The notes: a model not told the origin generated them from the letters alone. A DNA stretch of 64,000 nucleotides from Saccharopolyspora sp. SCSIO 74807 (GCF_037023755.1 NZ_CP146100.1:1366501-1430500), one strand, 5' to 3'; positions 10,000 to 22,330 are shown, counted from the stretch's first letter. Made by a program: numbers and translations.

Positions 10000-10019
10000 G
10001 CACAGGTGAGCACCTGTGC
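10000..10019. promoter_or_regulatory. Inverted repeat in the leader of the gene at 10036
   Basis: A perfect 9-bp inverted repeat, GCACAGGTG-AG-CACCTGTGC, ends two bases before the GAGAGGAG Shine-Dalgarno. It could be an operator or an mRNA hairpin that limits ribosome access. Confidence 0.6.
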
Positions 10020-10035
10020 GGAGAGGAGCAAGGCG

Positions 10036-10836
10036 ATGAAACGCAGCCTGACCGCGGCGGCCGCCGCCGTGCTGACCGGGGCCGGCGTAGTCGGCTCCGC
10101 AGGGGCCGCCCTGGCCACCCCCCAATACCCGGCCGAACTGCCCGTGCAGAACGGGCTCGCGCAGACCGCCTTCCACGGCGCAGGCACGGTCCACGGCATC
10201 CAGAAGACCGTCGGCGACGTGGTCTCCGCACCCTCCGGGTTGGCGCAGCAGGCAGGCCAGCAGCGCGACGGCGGGCCCCTGGCGAGCACCTTCCAGAACG
10301 GCCCCTTGGCGAACAGCCTCGAGAACGGTCCCCTCAACGCGGCCTTCGACAACGGCCCGCTGGGCGGCTCCGCCGAGAAGGACGGCGCGCTCGGCGACCC
10401 GCTCGCCCCGTTCGACCACGCGACCACGCACCCGGTGCCGCGCAGTGCGCAGTCCCCGGCAGACGGTGCGCGCGCCGCCCAGCCCGCGTTCCCGCCGCGG
10501 GACATCGGCGACGCCGTCAACACGGCGGGCAACGCGATGGTCGACTTCGTCAACGCCCTCCCGCCCGAGGCGATGAACCAGCACGTCACCGCCGAGAACG
10601 GCAAGCCGGGCAAGCCCGGATCCGGCGGTCTCAGCGGCACCGACGGCCAGGCGGGCGGCAGCTCCGAAGCGATCAACGCCCCGACCACCAAGCCCGCCCC
10701 GCGCAGTGCGCAGCGCCCGCACCTGCTCGACCTCAGCAACGCCAACGGCATGCTCGGCAAGCCGCTGCAGCACGGCCTGGGGCACAGCTCGCTGGCCGAA
10801 GCGGTCAACGTCCCGCAGCAGACCCCGGCCGACTGA
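10036..10836 (+). CDS. Secreted low-complexity protein with NGPL repeats, function unknown
   Basis: A 266-residue protein with a clear signal peptide (MKRSLTAAAAAVLTGAG, with cleavage near ALA-TPQ). The mature part is rich in Gly, Ala, Pro and Asn and carries a repeated NGPL motif (QNGPLA, ENGPLN, DNGPLG) at about residues 91-115. PRSAQ occurs twice. No catalytic motif is visible and I do not recognise the family; a structural surface role is a guess. GAGAGGAG is well placed before the ATG. It is a single gene, flanked by an inverted repeat upstream and a strong terminator downstream. Confidence 0.75.
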   Translation: MKRSLTAAAAAVLTGAGVVGSAGAALATPQYPAELPVQNGLAQTAFHGAGTVHGIQKTVGDVVSAPSGLAQQAGQQRDGGPLASTFQNGPLANSLENGPLNAAFDNGPLGGSAEKDGALGDPLAPFDHATTHPVPRSAQSPADGARAAQPAFPPRDIGDAVNTAGNAMVDFVNALPPEAMNQHVTAENGKPGKPGSGGLSGTDGQAGGSSEAINAPTTKPAPRSAQRPHLLDLSNANGMLGKPLQHGLGHSSLAEAVNVPQQTPAD

Positions 10837-10852
10837 CCGGCCGCCACTGACG

Positions 10853-10889
10853 CGGCCCCCGCACCCAGGGGAGGAGGGTGCGGGGGCCG
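10853..10889. terminator. Terminator between the secreted-protein gene and holB
   Basis: A perfect 14-bp stem (10853-10866 with 10876-10889) and 9-nt loop, followed by TTT on the plus strand. It lies between convergent genes and can serve both. Confidence 0.9.
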
Positions 10890-10908
10890 TTTCACGTCCG
10901 CGGCGGCG

Positions 10909-12159
10909 TCAGCCCCGGTGCAAGGTGGCGGCCATCGCCTCCACGGCGATGATCGGCTTCACGTTGCGGCTCAGCGCCGTGCGGCACTCCAGCACCGCTT
11001 CCAGCCGCCGCAGCGCCGACTCCGAGCTCCACTCCGAAGCCGCGCGCACCACATCCGCCTCGTAGTCCGGATGGTTCAGCGGCGCGGCCGAACGCGACCG
11101 GGTCACCAGCACGTCCCGGTAGAACCCCGCCAAGTCCACCAGCGCCAGGTCCAGCGCGTCCCGCTGCGAACGGGTGGCCCGGGACTTCTGCCGCTTCTCC
11201 AGTTCGCGCAGCGCGGCGTTCGCGCCGCGGTTCGCCGCCGCGGTTCCCTTACCGGTACCGCCCGCTCCCATGGCGGTGCGCAGCTCGTCCTTCTCGGCTT
11301 CGTCGCGTTCCTCGTTGGCCGCTGCCGCCTCCGTCTCCGCGGACTTCACCAGCCCGCCGGCGGCGGTGAACACATCGGAGAACCGGCGCAGACCGGCCGG
11401 GACGCTGAGCACCTTCGCGCGCCGCTCCCGCGCATCGGAATCTGTCGCCAACCGCCGCGCACGACCGATGTGTCCGCCGCACACGGACGCGGCCCAGGTG
11501 GCCATGGCGTCCTCGATGCCGTCCCGTTCGCGCAGCACCTCCGCGATCGCGGACGCCAGCGGAGTGCGCAGCTGCACGGCGCGGCACCGCGAGCGGATCG
11601 TCACCGGCACGTCCTCCGGGTGGTCCGAAGGCGCGCACAGCGCGAAAACCGTGCGGTCCGGAGGTTCTTCGACGGCCTTGAGCAGCGCGTTCGCCGCGCC
11701 TTCGGTCAGCCGGTCGGAATCCTCGATGAGCACGACCCGCCATTCCCCGGTGGTCGGGCGGCGGGCCGCGGCCTGCACGAGCTCGCGCATCTCGCGCACC
11801 GAGATCGTCAGGCCCTCCGGCACGACCACGCGCACGTCCGCGTGCGTGCCGGACATGACCGTGCGGCAGGCGGAGCAGTGCCCGCAGCCCGGCAGGTCAC
11901 CATCCGCGGCCGGGTCCGTGCACTGCAGTGCCGCCGCGAAGGCGCGAGCCGCCACCGAACGGCCGGATCCGGGCGGTCCGGTGAACAACCACGCGTGGGT
12001 CATCGCCCCGGCCGGCGCCGGCTCACCCCGGATCTGCAACCGCGCGGCGCGGGCGGCTGCCAGCAGCGTGCGCACCGCGGCGGGCTGACCGACGATGTCC
12101 GCCCAGACGCCGGTGTCCGGCGGGACCTCGCCCTCGACCGGATCCGGGGACTCCTGCAC
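10909..12159 (-). CDS. holB: DNA polymerase III subunit delta' (clamp loader)
   Basis: A 416-residue AAA+ protein of the replication clamp loader, which helps load the sliding clamp on primed DNA. It begins VWADIVGQPAAV. The P-loop reads GPPGSGRS, with Arg in place of the usual Lys, as expected for a subunit that does not itself hydrolyse ATP. The zinc module reads CGHCSAC. Sensor region sequences LLKAVEEPP and SRC follow. The C-terminal half is a Lys/Arg/Glu-rich collar domain. GTG at 12159 is preceded by GGAGGTGA. It follows topA in the same direction; mycobacteria carry an adenylate cyclase gene (Rv3645) between the two that is absent here. Confidence 0.9.
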   Translation of the reverse strand: MQESPDPVEGEVPPDTGVWADIVGQPAAVRTLLAAARAARLQIRGEPAPAGAMTHAWLFTGPPGSGRSVAARAFAAALQCTDPAADGDLPGCGHCSACRTVMSGTHADVRVVVPEGLTISVREMRELVQAAARRPTTGEWRVVLIEDSDRLTEGAANALLKAVEEPPDRTVFALCAPSDHPEDVPVTIRSRCRAVQLRTPLASAIAEVLRERDGIEDAMATWAASVCGGHIGRARRLATDSDARERRAKVLSVPAGLRRFSDVFTAAGGLVKSAETEAAAANEERDEAEKDELRTAMGAGGTGKGTAAANRGANAALRELEKRQKSRATRSQRDALDLALVDLAGFYRDVLVTRSRSAAPLNHPDYEADVVRAASEWSSESALRRLEAVLECRTALSRNVKPIIAVEAMAATLHRG

Positions 12160-12231
12160 AGGTCACCTCCGTGGCGTTCACCCGCACTGTACGAGGCGGC
12201 CACGACAGCGGACCGGGCGCACCCGGGGCGT

Positions 12232-15276
<3,045 letters not shown>

Positions 15277-15465
15277 GCTTACCTGCTCTCTCCTCGCGAA
15301 GGCGTCCGATCCGCCAGTGTGCACCGGACGCGGTCCGATATGCCGCACCCAGGGACGCACAGCGTGGCACACCACACGCCGGTACTCGCGTCTTCCGTCC
15401 CGTACGAACGTATCGGGTGAGGAACGTGTTCCGTTGCGTGACCTGTCACTGCCTGCGGTGAAGCG

Positions 15466-16050
15466 TCACGAAACGAGTGGCCACGTGCGCTCGATCGCAC
15501 CATCGGGTGTCGGGCCGACGAGTTCGGCGAGGCGTTCGATGCGGCGCCGCCCGGTGACGCGCAACGCCGGACCGCCGGCGCGCGGCCCGAGGCAGCGCGT
15601 CGGAAGTCCTGCCCTGGACAGCGCGGAGGTCAACGGCTCGTGCGTGTCCGGCGCGTGCGGATCCAGGCCGAGCAGGTAACCGCCGGGCACCGGGCGTCCC
15701 GCCGTGAGCGCCCAGATCCGCAGCGCGGCGCCGTCCGGGGCGAAATCGGCGGGCACCGACTTCATCGCGCCGCGCAGCCAATCGCGCGCGAGCTCGGTCA
15801 GGTCGGCGCGGAACGCGGTGCGCACCAGCGGGTGATCGGCTTCGGAGCGGTCGAGTTCGGCGCCGACCCCGCGCTCCTCGCAGGCACGCACCAGCGAGCG
15901 GGCGCGCCAGTCGTCGGCGACCACGACGGACAGCCGGGCGGCGGTGCCGCGGCCGAAGCCCACCGCCTGGCCCGGCCCGCACAGCATTCCCGCGAGATCG
16001 GCCACGCGGGGGTGGCGGGCCTCCGCCGAGAAGAAGGACAGCTGGTCCAC
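15466..16050 (-). CDS. Conserved actinobacterial protein, Rv3647c-like position
   Basis: A 194-residue soluble protein starting MDQLSFFSAEARHPRVADLAGMLCGPGQ. No catalytic motif stands out. It lies upstream of topA in the same direction, which is the position of Rv3647c in mycobacteria, and its length fits that family; the link rests on position and memory of the family, not on a search. GTG at 16050 is chosen because it starts just upstream of the first well-behaved residues. No strong Shine-Dalgarno is visible. The 190-bp gap to topA holds no clear signal. Confidence 0.7.
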   Translation of the reverse strand: MDQLSFFSAEARHPRVADLAGMLCGPGQAVGFGRGTAARLSVVVADDWRARSLVRACEERGVGAELDRSEADHPLVRTAFRADLTELARDWLRGAMKSVPADFAPDGAALRIWALTAGRPVPGGYLLGLDPHAPDTHEPLTSALSRAGLPTRCLGPRAGGPALRVTGRRRIERLAELVGPTPDGAIERTWPLVS

Positions 16051-16138
16051 GATCCATGATCGTAGAACAGTCGTTCGAGCTTGACCAGTGGGTACGCCCG
16101 GTCGGGCTACTCGGGCCCGGCCGGGCGCACCGCGTCGA

Positions 16139-16834
16139 TCAGCGCGGCGGCTGGGGCGCCGGCTGCTGCTGCTGTTGCTGTTGCTGCTGCATCTGCTGCT
16201 GTTGCTGGGCCTGCTGCTGAGCCTGCGCGGTCAGCTGCTGGCACTCCGGAGCCTGCGTCGCCGCCTGGTTCAGCTCCGCGTTCTTGGAGAACTGCTCGAA
16301 CTGGGCGCTGAAGTCCAGCTGCTGCCCCTTCTTCAGCTCGTCCTGCACACCGGTCATGCCCGCGGTGAACGCCTGCTTGTCGTGCGAGTCGACCTGCTCG
16401 GCCTTGCCCTTGGCCGTGCTCAAGATGTCGCGCACCTGCGAGAACCCGTCGACGAAGGTGCCCGCGACCTGGTCGCCGCCCTTGATCGGAGACGGGCCGA
16501 TCTGCTGCAGCCCGGTCACCGTCTGGTTCGCGGCCTGCTCGGCGGCGGTCATCTGGGCGACCGAGGAGTTCTTGAAGGCGTCGGTGTTGCTGCGATCCAC
16601 CTGCGGCGCCTGCTGCTGCGACGCGGAGAAGCTGCCCACCAGGCCGCACAGCTTGCCGGTCCACGCCACGCCCTCGGCGCTGACCTTCGCCGGCTGGTTC
16701 GGGGCGGGCTGCTGTTGCTGCGGAGCCGGTGGCTGCTGCGGCGGCTGCTCCGGCGGCTGCGGTCCCTGCGAACAACCGGCCAGCGCCAGCGGGACGGCGG
16801 CGAGCACCGCGACGGAGGTCGAACGGATCTTCAT
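16139..16834 (-). CDS. Lipoprotein with a Gln-rich C-terminus
   Basis: A 231-residue protein with a lipoprotein signal (MKIRSTSVAVLAAVPLALAGC; lipobox LAGC), so the mature form starts at a lipidated Cys on the outer membrane face. A Pro/Gln linker follows, then a helical domain of about 140 residues (KLCGLVGSF to CQQLTAQ) and a tail made mostly of Gln and Pro. The tail comes from CAG-type trinucleotide repeats at about 16158-16230. AGGGGA abuts an upstream ATG at 16840 but is well spaced for the ATG at 16834, which I chose. It sits between hppA and the Rv3647c-like gene. Function unknown. Confidence 0.8.
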   Translation of the reverse strand: MKIRSTSVAVLAAVPLALAGCSQGPQPPEQPPQQPPAPQQQQPAPNQPAKVSAEGVAWTGKLCGLVGSFSASQQQAPQVDRSNTDAFKNSSVAQMTAAEQAANQTVTGLQQIGPSPIKGGDQVAGTFVDGFSQVRDILSTAKGKAEQVDSHDKQAFTAGMTGVQDELKKGQQLDFSAQFEQFSKNAELNQAATQAPECQQLTAQAQQQAQQQQQMQQQQQQQQQPAPQPPR

Positions 16835-17010
16835 GCGCATTCCCCTGGGGTTTGCTTCACCGTGCGCCCCGACTGTCCCGCACCCGCGGCCGCGACCGGC
16901 AGGCCGGGGGCGCACTGGACCTTCATCGCTGCGCACGGAACTGCGGACTCGTCGGAGAAGGATGTGCGGCGGGACAACGCACAAGCCGCCCACTTCGCCC
17001 GTCAGCACCG

Positions 17011-17048
17011 AAAAAGGCGGGGCGCCCGGCCGCGCCGGACGCCCCGCC
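17011..17048 (-). terminator. Rho-independent terminator of hppA
   Basis: On the minus strand a 9-bp GC stem (GGCGGGGCG/CGCCCCGCC) is followed directly by five T. It lies 12 bp after the hppA stop. Confidence 0.9.
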
Positions 17049-17059
17049 AGGACGGCTCG

Positions 17060-19441
17060 TCAGGCCGCGCCGTTGACGACCTTGCCCTCGTCGGCAGGCT
17101 CGTCGGCGATGGCCGTGCTGCGCCGCTTCGACGCCACGACCGCGCCCACGATCACCAGCGCCGCCACGACCGCGATCGCGATCTGCACCGGCCGCGAGGC
17201 CGAGTCGCCCATGGTCAGGGTGACCACCGCAGGCGCGATCAGCACCGAGACCAGGTTCATCACCTTGATCAGCGGGTTGATCGCCGGTCCAGCGGTGTCC
17301 TTGAACGGGTCGCCGACCGTGTCGCCGATGACCGTCGCCGAGTGCGCCTCGGAACCCTTGCCGCCGTGGTAGCCGTCCTCGACCAGCTTCTTCGAGTTGT
17401 CCCACGCACCGCCGGAGTTGGCCAGGAAGATCGCCATCAGGGTGCCGGCGGCGATCGCGCCCGCCAGGTAACCGGCCAGCGGACCGACGCCGAGCCCGAA
17501 GCCCACCGCGATCGGCGCCAGCACCGCCAGCAGACCGGGGGTGGCGAGCTCGCGCAGCGAGTCGCGGGTGCAGATGTCGACGACGCGGTGGTACTCCGGC
17601 CGGGTCGAACCGTCCATGATCCCCGGGTTGTCCTTGAACTGGCGCCGCACCTCGTAGACCACGGCGCCTGCCGCGCGGGACACCGCGTTGATCGCGAGCC
17701 CGGAGAACAGGAACACCACGGCCGCCCCGATCGCGATGCCGACCAGCACGTTGGGCGCGAACACCTGGTAGTCGGCCGCGCTGATCGCCTCTCCGACGTT
17801 GCGGGCGGCCTTCGTGATCGCGTCCTGGTACGACCCGAACAGCGCCGTCGCCGCCAGCACCGCGGTCGCGATGGCGATGCCCTTGGTGATGGCCTTGGTG
17901 GTGTTGCCCACCGCGTCCAGCTCGGTGAGGATCTTGGCGCCCTCGCCCTCGAACTCGCCGGACATCTCGGCGATGCCCTGCGCGTTGTCCGCGACCGGTC
18001 CGAAGGTGTCCATCGCGACGATCACGCCGACCGTGGTCAGCAGCCCGCAGCCGGCCAGCGCGACCGCGAACAGCGCCACCGTCAACGTGCCCGAGAGCAG
18101 GAATGCACCGAGGACCGCCGCGCCGATCACCAAAGCGGTGTAGACGGCGGACTCGAACCCGACGGACAGGCCGGTGAGGATCACCGTGGCCGGGCCGGTC
18201 AGCGAGGACTTGCCGACGTCCTGCACCGGCCGGTGCTCGGTGGCGGTGAAGTAGCCGGTCAGCTTCAGGATCACCACGGCCAGCAGAATGCCGATGATCA
18301 CCGCGGCGAGCGCGATCAGCGCCGGGTTGCCCGGGCTGTTGCTGATCTCCGGGGAGACCCCGGCCAACTGCGAGAACGACGTCGGCAGGTACAGCAGCGC
18401 GGCGATCGCGCACGCGACCGCGGAGATGCCCGCCGAGATGTAGAACGAGCGGTTGATCGCGGTCAGCGCGCTCTCGGCGGCCCGCGCCCTGGTGATGTAG
18501 ACGCCGATGACCGCGGTGACCACGCCGATCGCGGGCACGATCAGCGGGAACAGCAGACCCTTCAGGCCGAACGCGGCGGTGCCCAGGATCAGCGAGGCCA
18601 CCAGCGTGACCGCGTAGGACTCGAACAGGTCCGCCGCCATGCCCGCGCAGTCGCCGACGTTGTCGCCCACGTTGTCCGCGATGGTCGCGGCGTTGCGGGG
18701 GTCGTCCTCCGGGATGTCCTGCTCGACCTTGCCGACCAGGTCGGCACCCACGTCGGCGGCCTTGGTGAAGATGCCGCCGCCGACCCGCATGAACATCGCC
18801 AGCAGGGCGGCGCCGAAGCCGAAGCCCTCCAGCACCCGCGGTGCTTCACCGGCGTAGACCAGCACCACCAGGGACGCACCGAACAGGCCAAGGCCGACCG
18901 TGGTCATGCCGACCACACCGCCGGTGCGGAACGCCACCTTCATCGCCGTCTGCCTGCCCGCACCCGGGTCGTTCGAGGCCGCCGCGACCCGCACGTTCGC
19001 GCGGGTGGACAGCCACATCCCGAGGTAACCGATGGCCGCCGAGAACGCGGCACCGAACAGGAAGAAGATCGATCGGCCGATCCGCTCGGCGGCGCTGTCG
19101 GCGGGTAGCGCGAACAGCACCAGGAACACCACCACCGCGAACCCGGCGAGGGTGCGGAACTGGCGGTTGAGGTACGCGGCGGCACCTTCCTGGACCGCTC
19201 GGGAGATCTCCTGCATCTTGGCCGATCCCTGACCGGCCGCCAGCACCTCCTTGATCAGCACGTAGCCGAAGGCCAGCGCGGCCAGGGCGATGACCATGAC
19301 GACACCGACCACGGCGTAGTCCGCGCCGCTGAGATCCAGACCGCCGCCGGGAGCGGCTTGCGCGAGGTTCATCTGCGTCGAGCTCGGTGGTGCAGTGCCC
19401 TGAGCGGCCCAACCTGGCTGGGCCGGCGTCAGCAGGGACAT
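17060..19441 (-). CDS. hppA: Membrane-bound H+-pumping pyrophosphatase, K+-independent type
   Basis: A 793-residue integral membrane enzyme that couples pyrophosphate hydrolysis to ion transport. About sixteen hydrophobic segments are evident. The active site is recognisable in GGGIFTKAADVGADLVGKVE and DNVGDNVGDCAGMAADLFES. In the diagnostic segment GNTTKAITKG, Lys516 and Thr519 replace the Ala and Gly of K+-dependent enzymes, which marks a K+-independent proton pump. ATG at 19441 has GAGGAGG upstream. A TAGACT box on the minus strand at 19568-19573 could be the -10 element of a leader of about 120 nt. Streptomyces also has this gene near topA and the helicase. It is not in the corresponding mycobacterial locus. 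Confidence 0.95.
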   Translation of the reverse strand: MSLLTPAQPGWAAQGTAPPSSTQMNLAQAAPGGGLDLSGADYAVVGVVMVIALAALAFGYVLIKEVLAAGQGSAKMQEISRAVQEGAAAYLNRQFRTLAGFAVVVFLVLFALPADSAAERIGRSIFFLFGAAFSAAIGYLGMWLSTRANVRVAAASNDPGAGRQTAMKVAFRTGGVVGMTTVGLGLFGASLVVLVYAGEAPRVLEGFGFGAALLAMFMRVGGGIFTKAADVGADLVGKVEQDIPEDDPRNAATIADNVGDNVGDCAGMAADLFESYAVTLVASLILGTAAFGLKGLLFPLIVPAIGVVTAVIGVYITRARAAESALTAINRSFYISAGISAVACAIAALLYLPTSFSQLAGVSPEISNSPGNPALIALAAVIIGILLAVVILKLTGYFTATEHRPVQDVGKSSLTGPATVILTGLSVGFESAVYTALVIGAAVLGAFLLSGTLTVALFAVALAGCGLLTTVGVIVAMDTFGPVADNAQGIAEMSGEFEGEGAKILTELDAVGNTTKAITKGIAIATAVLAATALFGSYQDAITKAARNVGEAISAADYQVFAPNVLVGIAIGAAVVFLFSGLAINAVSRAAGAVVYEVRRQFKDNPGIMDGSTRPEYHRVVDICTRDSLRELATPGLLAVLAPIAVGFGLGVGPLAGYLAGAIAAGTLMAIFLANSGGAWDNSKKLVEDGYHGGKGSEAHSATVIGDTVGDPFKDTAGPAINPLIKVMNLVSVLIAPAVVTLTMGDSASRPVQIAIAVVAALVIVGAVVASKRRSTAIADEPADEGKVVNGAA

Positions 19442-19928
19442 CCGTCCTCCTCGAATGTGCTCAGTGGCGCGCCGGAGAGGGCGGTGCTGCGTCCGCTCCG
19501 ACGCTCGATACTTCCCCGCCGACGCCCGGCCCGCCGGGGGCCGCGCGCGACGAAGTCGTGGGCGGGGAGTCTATTCAGGCTCGAAGTGTCTTACTTCACC
19601 GTGTGATGCGTGCCTCGCATCGACGTGCGGATTCGTTATTTCATGATCGATACAGTGCGGCCTTGATCGCCCGTTCGGGCAAATCTTGACGTGGACCGAA
19701 CGGGTGACTTCCGGTATCGCGTGTCGCTCGGGAGCTCCGTCCGGCGTGTCGCGCGCTCACCCGGTCGGCGCAACCACGCGAAGGGGACGAAGCCGCGCGC
19801 GCCGGCCGGACGAAACGACCGCGCTCAGCGAACGGCCCGCAGCCGCGCAAGATCACTCGATCGAGATCATCACCGGGTATGCACACACGTGTGCGGTGCC
19901 GCGTGCGCCCTGTGCGAGGCTCGAAGAC
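19442..19928. other. Divergent regulatory region between hppA and the helicase gene
   Basis: 487 bp. Leftward: a TAGACT -10 candidate at 19573-19568 for hppA. Rightward: TTGACG at 19686-19691 without a convincing -10 partner. A short palindrome, GCACAC-AC-GTGTGC, lies at 19881-19894. The cspA gene (Rv3648c) found here in mycobacteria and the bldG genes found here in Streptomyces are both absent. Confidence 0.5.
19881..19894. promoter_or_regulatory. Palindrome upstream of the helicase gene
   Basis: GCACAC-AC-GTGTGC, a perfect inverted repeat 35 bp before the GTG at 19929. It is a possible operator and does not match the actinobacterial LexA box. Confidence 0.35.
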
Positions 19929-22322
19929 GTGAACGCAGCGCACATGGGTGCAGGCCAGGCGGACACCGGCCGGGACCGGGACGGCCGCGGGCGACGGCTG
20001 CTCGATCGCGCGCTGGCCGGAGTGCCTGCCGACGAGTCCCCGTTGCGCCACGTCGAGCAGACACCAGCACGCCCGGCCAAGCACGCGGATTGGCCGGACT
20101 GGGCGCCGGAACAGCTGGTGGCCGCGATGCGCGCCCGCGGCGCGGAGCTGCCGTGGTCGCACCAGACCGAAGGGGCCGAAGCGGCGCGGGCCGGTGAGCA
20201 CGTCGTGGTGGCCACCGGCACCGCCTCCGGCAAGTCGATGATCTACCAGCTCCCCGTGCTCGCCGAGCTGCTGTCGGACGCGCGGAGCACCGCGCTGTAC
20301 CTGTCCCCGACCAAGGCGCTCGGCGCCGACCAGCTCCGGGCGGTGGAGGAGCTTTGCGGTGAAGGGCTCGAAGGAGTGCGTGCGAGCTCCTACGACGGGG
20401 ACACGCCCAAGGTCGAACGGGACTGGGTTCGCGCGCACGGTCGCTGGGTCTTCACGAACCCGGACATGCTCCACCACGGCGTGCTCACCCGGCACTCGCG
20501 ATGGGCGCGGTTCTTCCGGAACCTCAAGTTCGTGGTGATCGACGAGTGCCACACCTACCGCGGCGTGTTCGGTTCCCACGTGGCACTGCTGCTGCGGCGG
20601 CTGCGGCGGATCGCCCGGTACTACGGGTCGGACCCGGTGTTCGTGCTGGCCTCGGCGACGGTGGCCGATCCCGGTGCGCTCGCCGAACGGCTCACCGGGG
20701 TGGAGTGCCACGCGATCAGCGAAGACGGTTCACCGCGGGGTTCGCGGACCGTCGCGTTGTGGGAACCGCCGTTGCTGGACGACTTGGCGGGCGAGAACGA
20801 CGCGCCGGTGCGTCGCGCGGCCGGGACCGAGGCGGCGCGCATCCTGACCGAGCTGGTCATCGAGGGCGCGCGGACGCTGGCGTTCATCCGCTCGCGGCGC
20901 GGCGTCGAGCTGGCCGCGCTGTCCACCCGGCGCGCTCTGTCCGAAGTGGACCATGAACTCGCGGACAAGGTCGCCGCCTACCGCGGCGGTTACCTCCCCG
21001 AGGACCGGCGCTGGCTGGAACGGGCGTTGCTGTCCGGGGAACTGCTCGCGGTGGCGGCGACCAACGCCTTGGAACTGGGTGTGGACATCGCGGGGCTCGA
21101 CGCCGTGGTGGTGGCCGGGTATCCGGGAACGCTGGCCTCGTTCTGGCAGCAGGCGGGCCGGGCCGGGCGGGATGGGGAGGACGCGCTGGTCATCTTCGTC
21201 GCGCGGGATGATCCGCTGGACACCTACCTGGTGCACAACCCGCCCGCGGTGCTGGACCGGCCGGTCGAATCGACGGTGCTGGATCCGGCGAACCCGTACG
21301 TGCTCGAACCGCACCTGGCTTGCGCCGCCGCGGAGCTGCCGCTGGACGAATCATCGTTCGAGATCTTCGGCGGGGCGCCCGCGCGGGCGGCGGTCGAGGC
21401 GCTGACCGACGAAGGTGTGCTGCGCAAACGGCCACGCGGCTGGTACTGGACCGCGAAGGATCGGCCGCACGGGGCGGTGGAGCTGCGCGGGTCAGGAGGC
21501 CAGCAGGTCGCGGTGGTGGAGGGCGACTCGGGGCGGATGCTGGGCACCGTCGACCCGGAATCGGCCTGCTCGATGGTGCATCCCGGTGCGGTGCACCTGC
21601 ACCAGGGCCAGTCGTTCGTCGTCGACGAGCTCGACCTGGACAGCGGGCTGGCGCTGGTGCACTCGGAGAACCCGGAGTGGACCACTTCGCCGCGCGACGT
21701 CGTGGACATCTCGGTGCTGCGCACCGTGGAGGAACGGATGGTCGCCCCGGGGGTGACGGTCTGCCTCGGCGACGTGGAAGTCACCTCGCAGGTCGTCGGC
21801 TACCTGCGCAAACTGCCGTCCGGCGAGGTGCTCGACCAGGTGGCGCTGGAGCTTCCCGCGCGGAACCTGGTGACCCGCGCCGTCTGGTACACGATCTCCG
21901 ACGAGTTGCTTACCGGCAGCGCGCCGGGGAGGGCCGGGCTGGACCCGGCACGCATCCCCGGCGCGCTGCACGCCGCCGAGCACGCGGCGATCGGCCTGCT
22001 GCCGCTGTTCGCGACCTGCGACCGGTGGGACATCGGTGGTGTCTCCACTGCCCGGCACGAACACACCGGACGAGCCACTGTGTTCGTGCACGACGGTCAC
22101 CCGGGGGGTGCCGGCTTCGCCGACCGCGGCTATGCCGCGTTGTTCCCCTGGTTGGCCGCGACGCGGGAGGCGATCGTCTCCTGCGGGTGCCCGGCGGGGT
22201 GCCCGTCCTGCGTTCAGTCGCCGAAGTGCGGGAACGGCAACGAACCGCTGGACAAGGCGGGGGCGGTGGCTGTGCTCGACGTGCTCTCGACCGCGCACGG
22301 GGAAGCCGCTGGGCGGGGCTGA
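19929..22322 (+). CDS. sftH: SftH/MrfA-type superfamily 2 DNA helicase
   Basis: A 797-residue ATP-dependent helicase. Motif I is ATGTASGKS (residues 95-103), motif II is DECH (205-208), and the helicase C domain includes QQAGRAGRDG. The C-terminus (DUF1998) carries the four-cysteine cluster C752-x-C754-x3-C758-x2-C761. This matches Mycobacterium smegmatis SftH, a 3'-5' translocase, and Bacillus MrfA, which acts with the exonuclease MrfB in repair of mitomycin C damage. No MrfB partner is visible nearby. The known name helicase/secretion neighbourhood refers to this helicase next to the Tad-like genes seen here. GTG at 19929 (GAGG ten bases upstream) is preferred; ATG at 19944 is possible. Confidence 0.85.
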   Translation: MNAAHMGAGQADTGRDRDGRGRRLLDRALAGVPADESPLRHVEQTPARPAKHADWPDWAPEQLVAAMRARGAELPWSHQTEGAEAARAGEHVVVATGTASGKSMIYQLPVLAELLSDARSTALYLSPTKALGADQLRAVEELCGEGLEGVRASSYDGDTPKVERDWVRAHGRWVFTNPDMLHHGVLTRHSRWARFFRNLKFVVIDECHTYRGVFGSHVALLLRRLRRIARYYGSDPVFVLASATVADPGALAERLTGVECHAISEDGSPRGSRTVALWEPPLLDDLAGENDAPVRRAAGTEAARILTELVIEGARTLAFIRSRRGVELAALSTRRALSEVDHELADKVAAYRGGYLPEDRRWLERALLSGELLAVAATNALELGVDIAGLDAVVVAGYPGTLASFWQQAGRAGRDGEDALVIFVARDDPLDTYLVHNPPAVLDRPVESTVLDPANPYVLEPHLACAAAELPLDESSFEIFGGAPARAAVEALTDEGVLRKRPRGWYWTAKDRPHGAVELRGSGGQQVAVVEGDSGRMLGTVDPESACSMVHPGAVHLHQGQSFVVDELDLDSGLALVHSENPEWTTSPRDVVDISVLRTVEERMVAPGVTVCLGDVEVTSQVVGYLRKLPSGEVLDQVALELPARNLVTRAVWYTISDELLTGSAPGRAGLDPARIPGALHAAEHAAIGLLPLFATCDRWDIGGVSTARHEHTGRATVFVHDGHPGGAGFADRGYAALFPWLAATREAIVSCGCPAGCPSCVQSPKCGNGNEPLDKAGAVAVLDVLSTAHGEAAGRG

Positions 22323-22330
22323 GACGACGG

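Noticed and set aside
16088-19108. 1,006-codon plus-strand open frame opposite hppA and the lipoprotein gene
   Set aside because: Arg/His/Gly-rich antisense reading, with no start signal and no family content.
19442-19928. cspA or bldG gene expected here from mycobacteria or Streptomyces
   Set aside because: No cold-shock or anti-sigma antagonist sequence is present in any frame.
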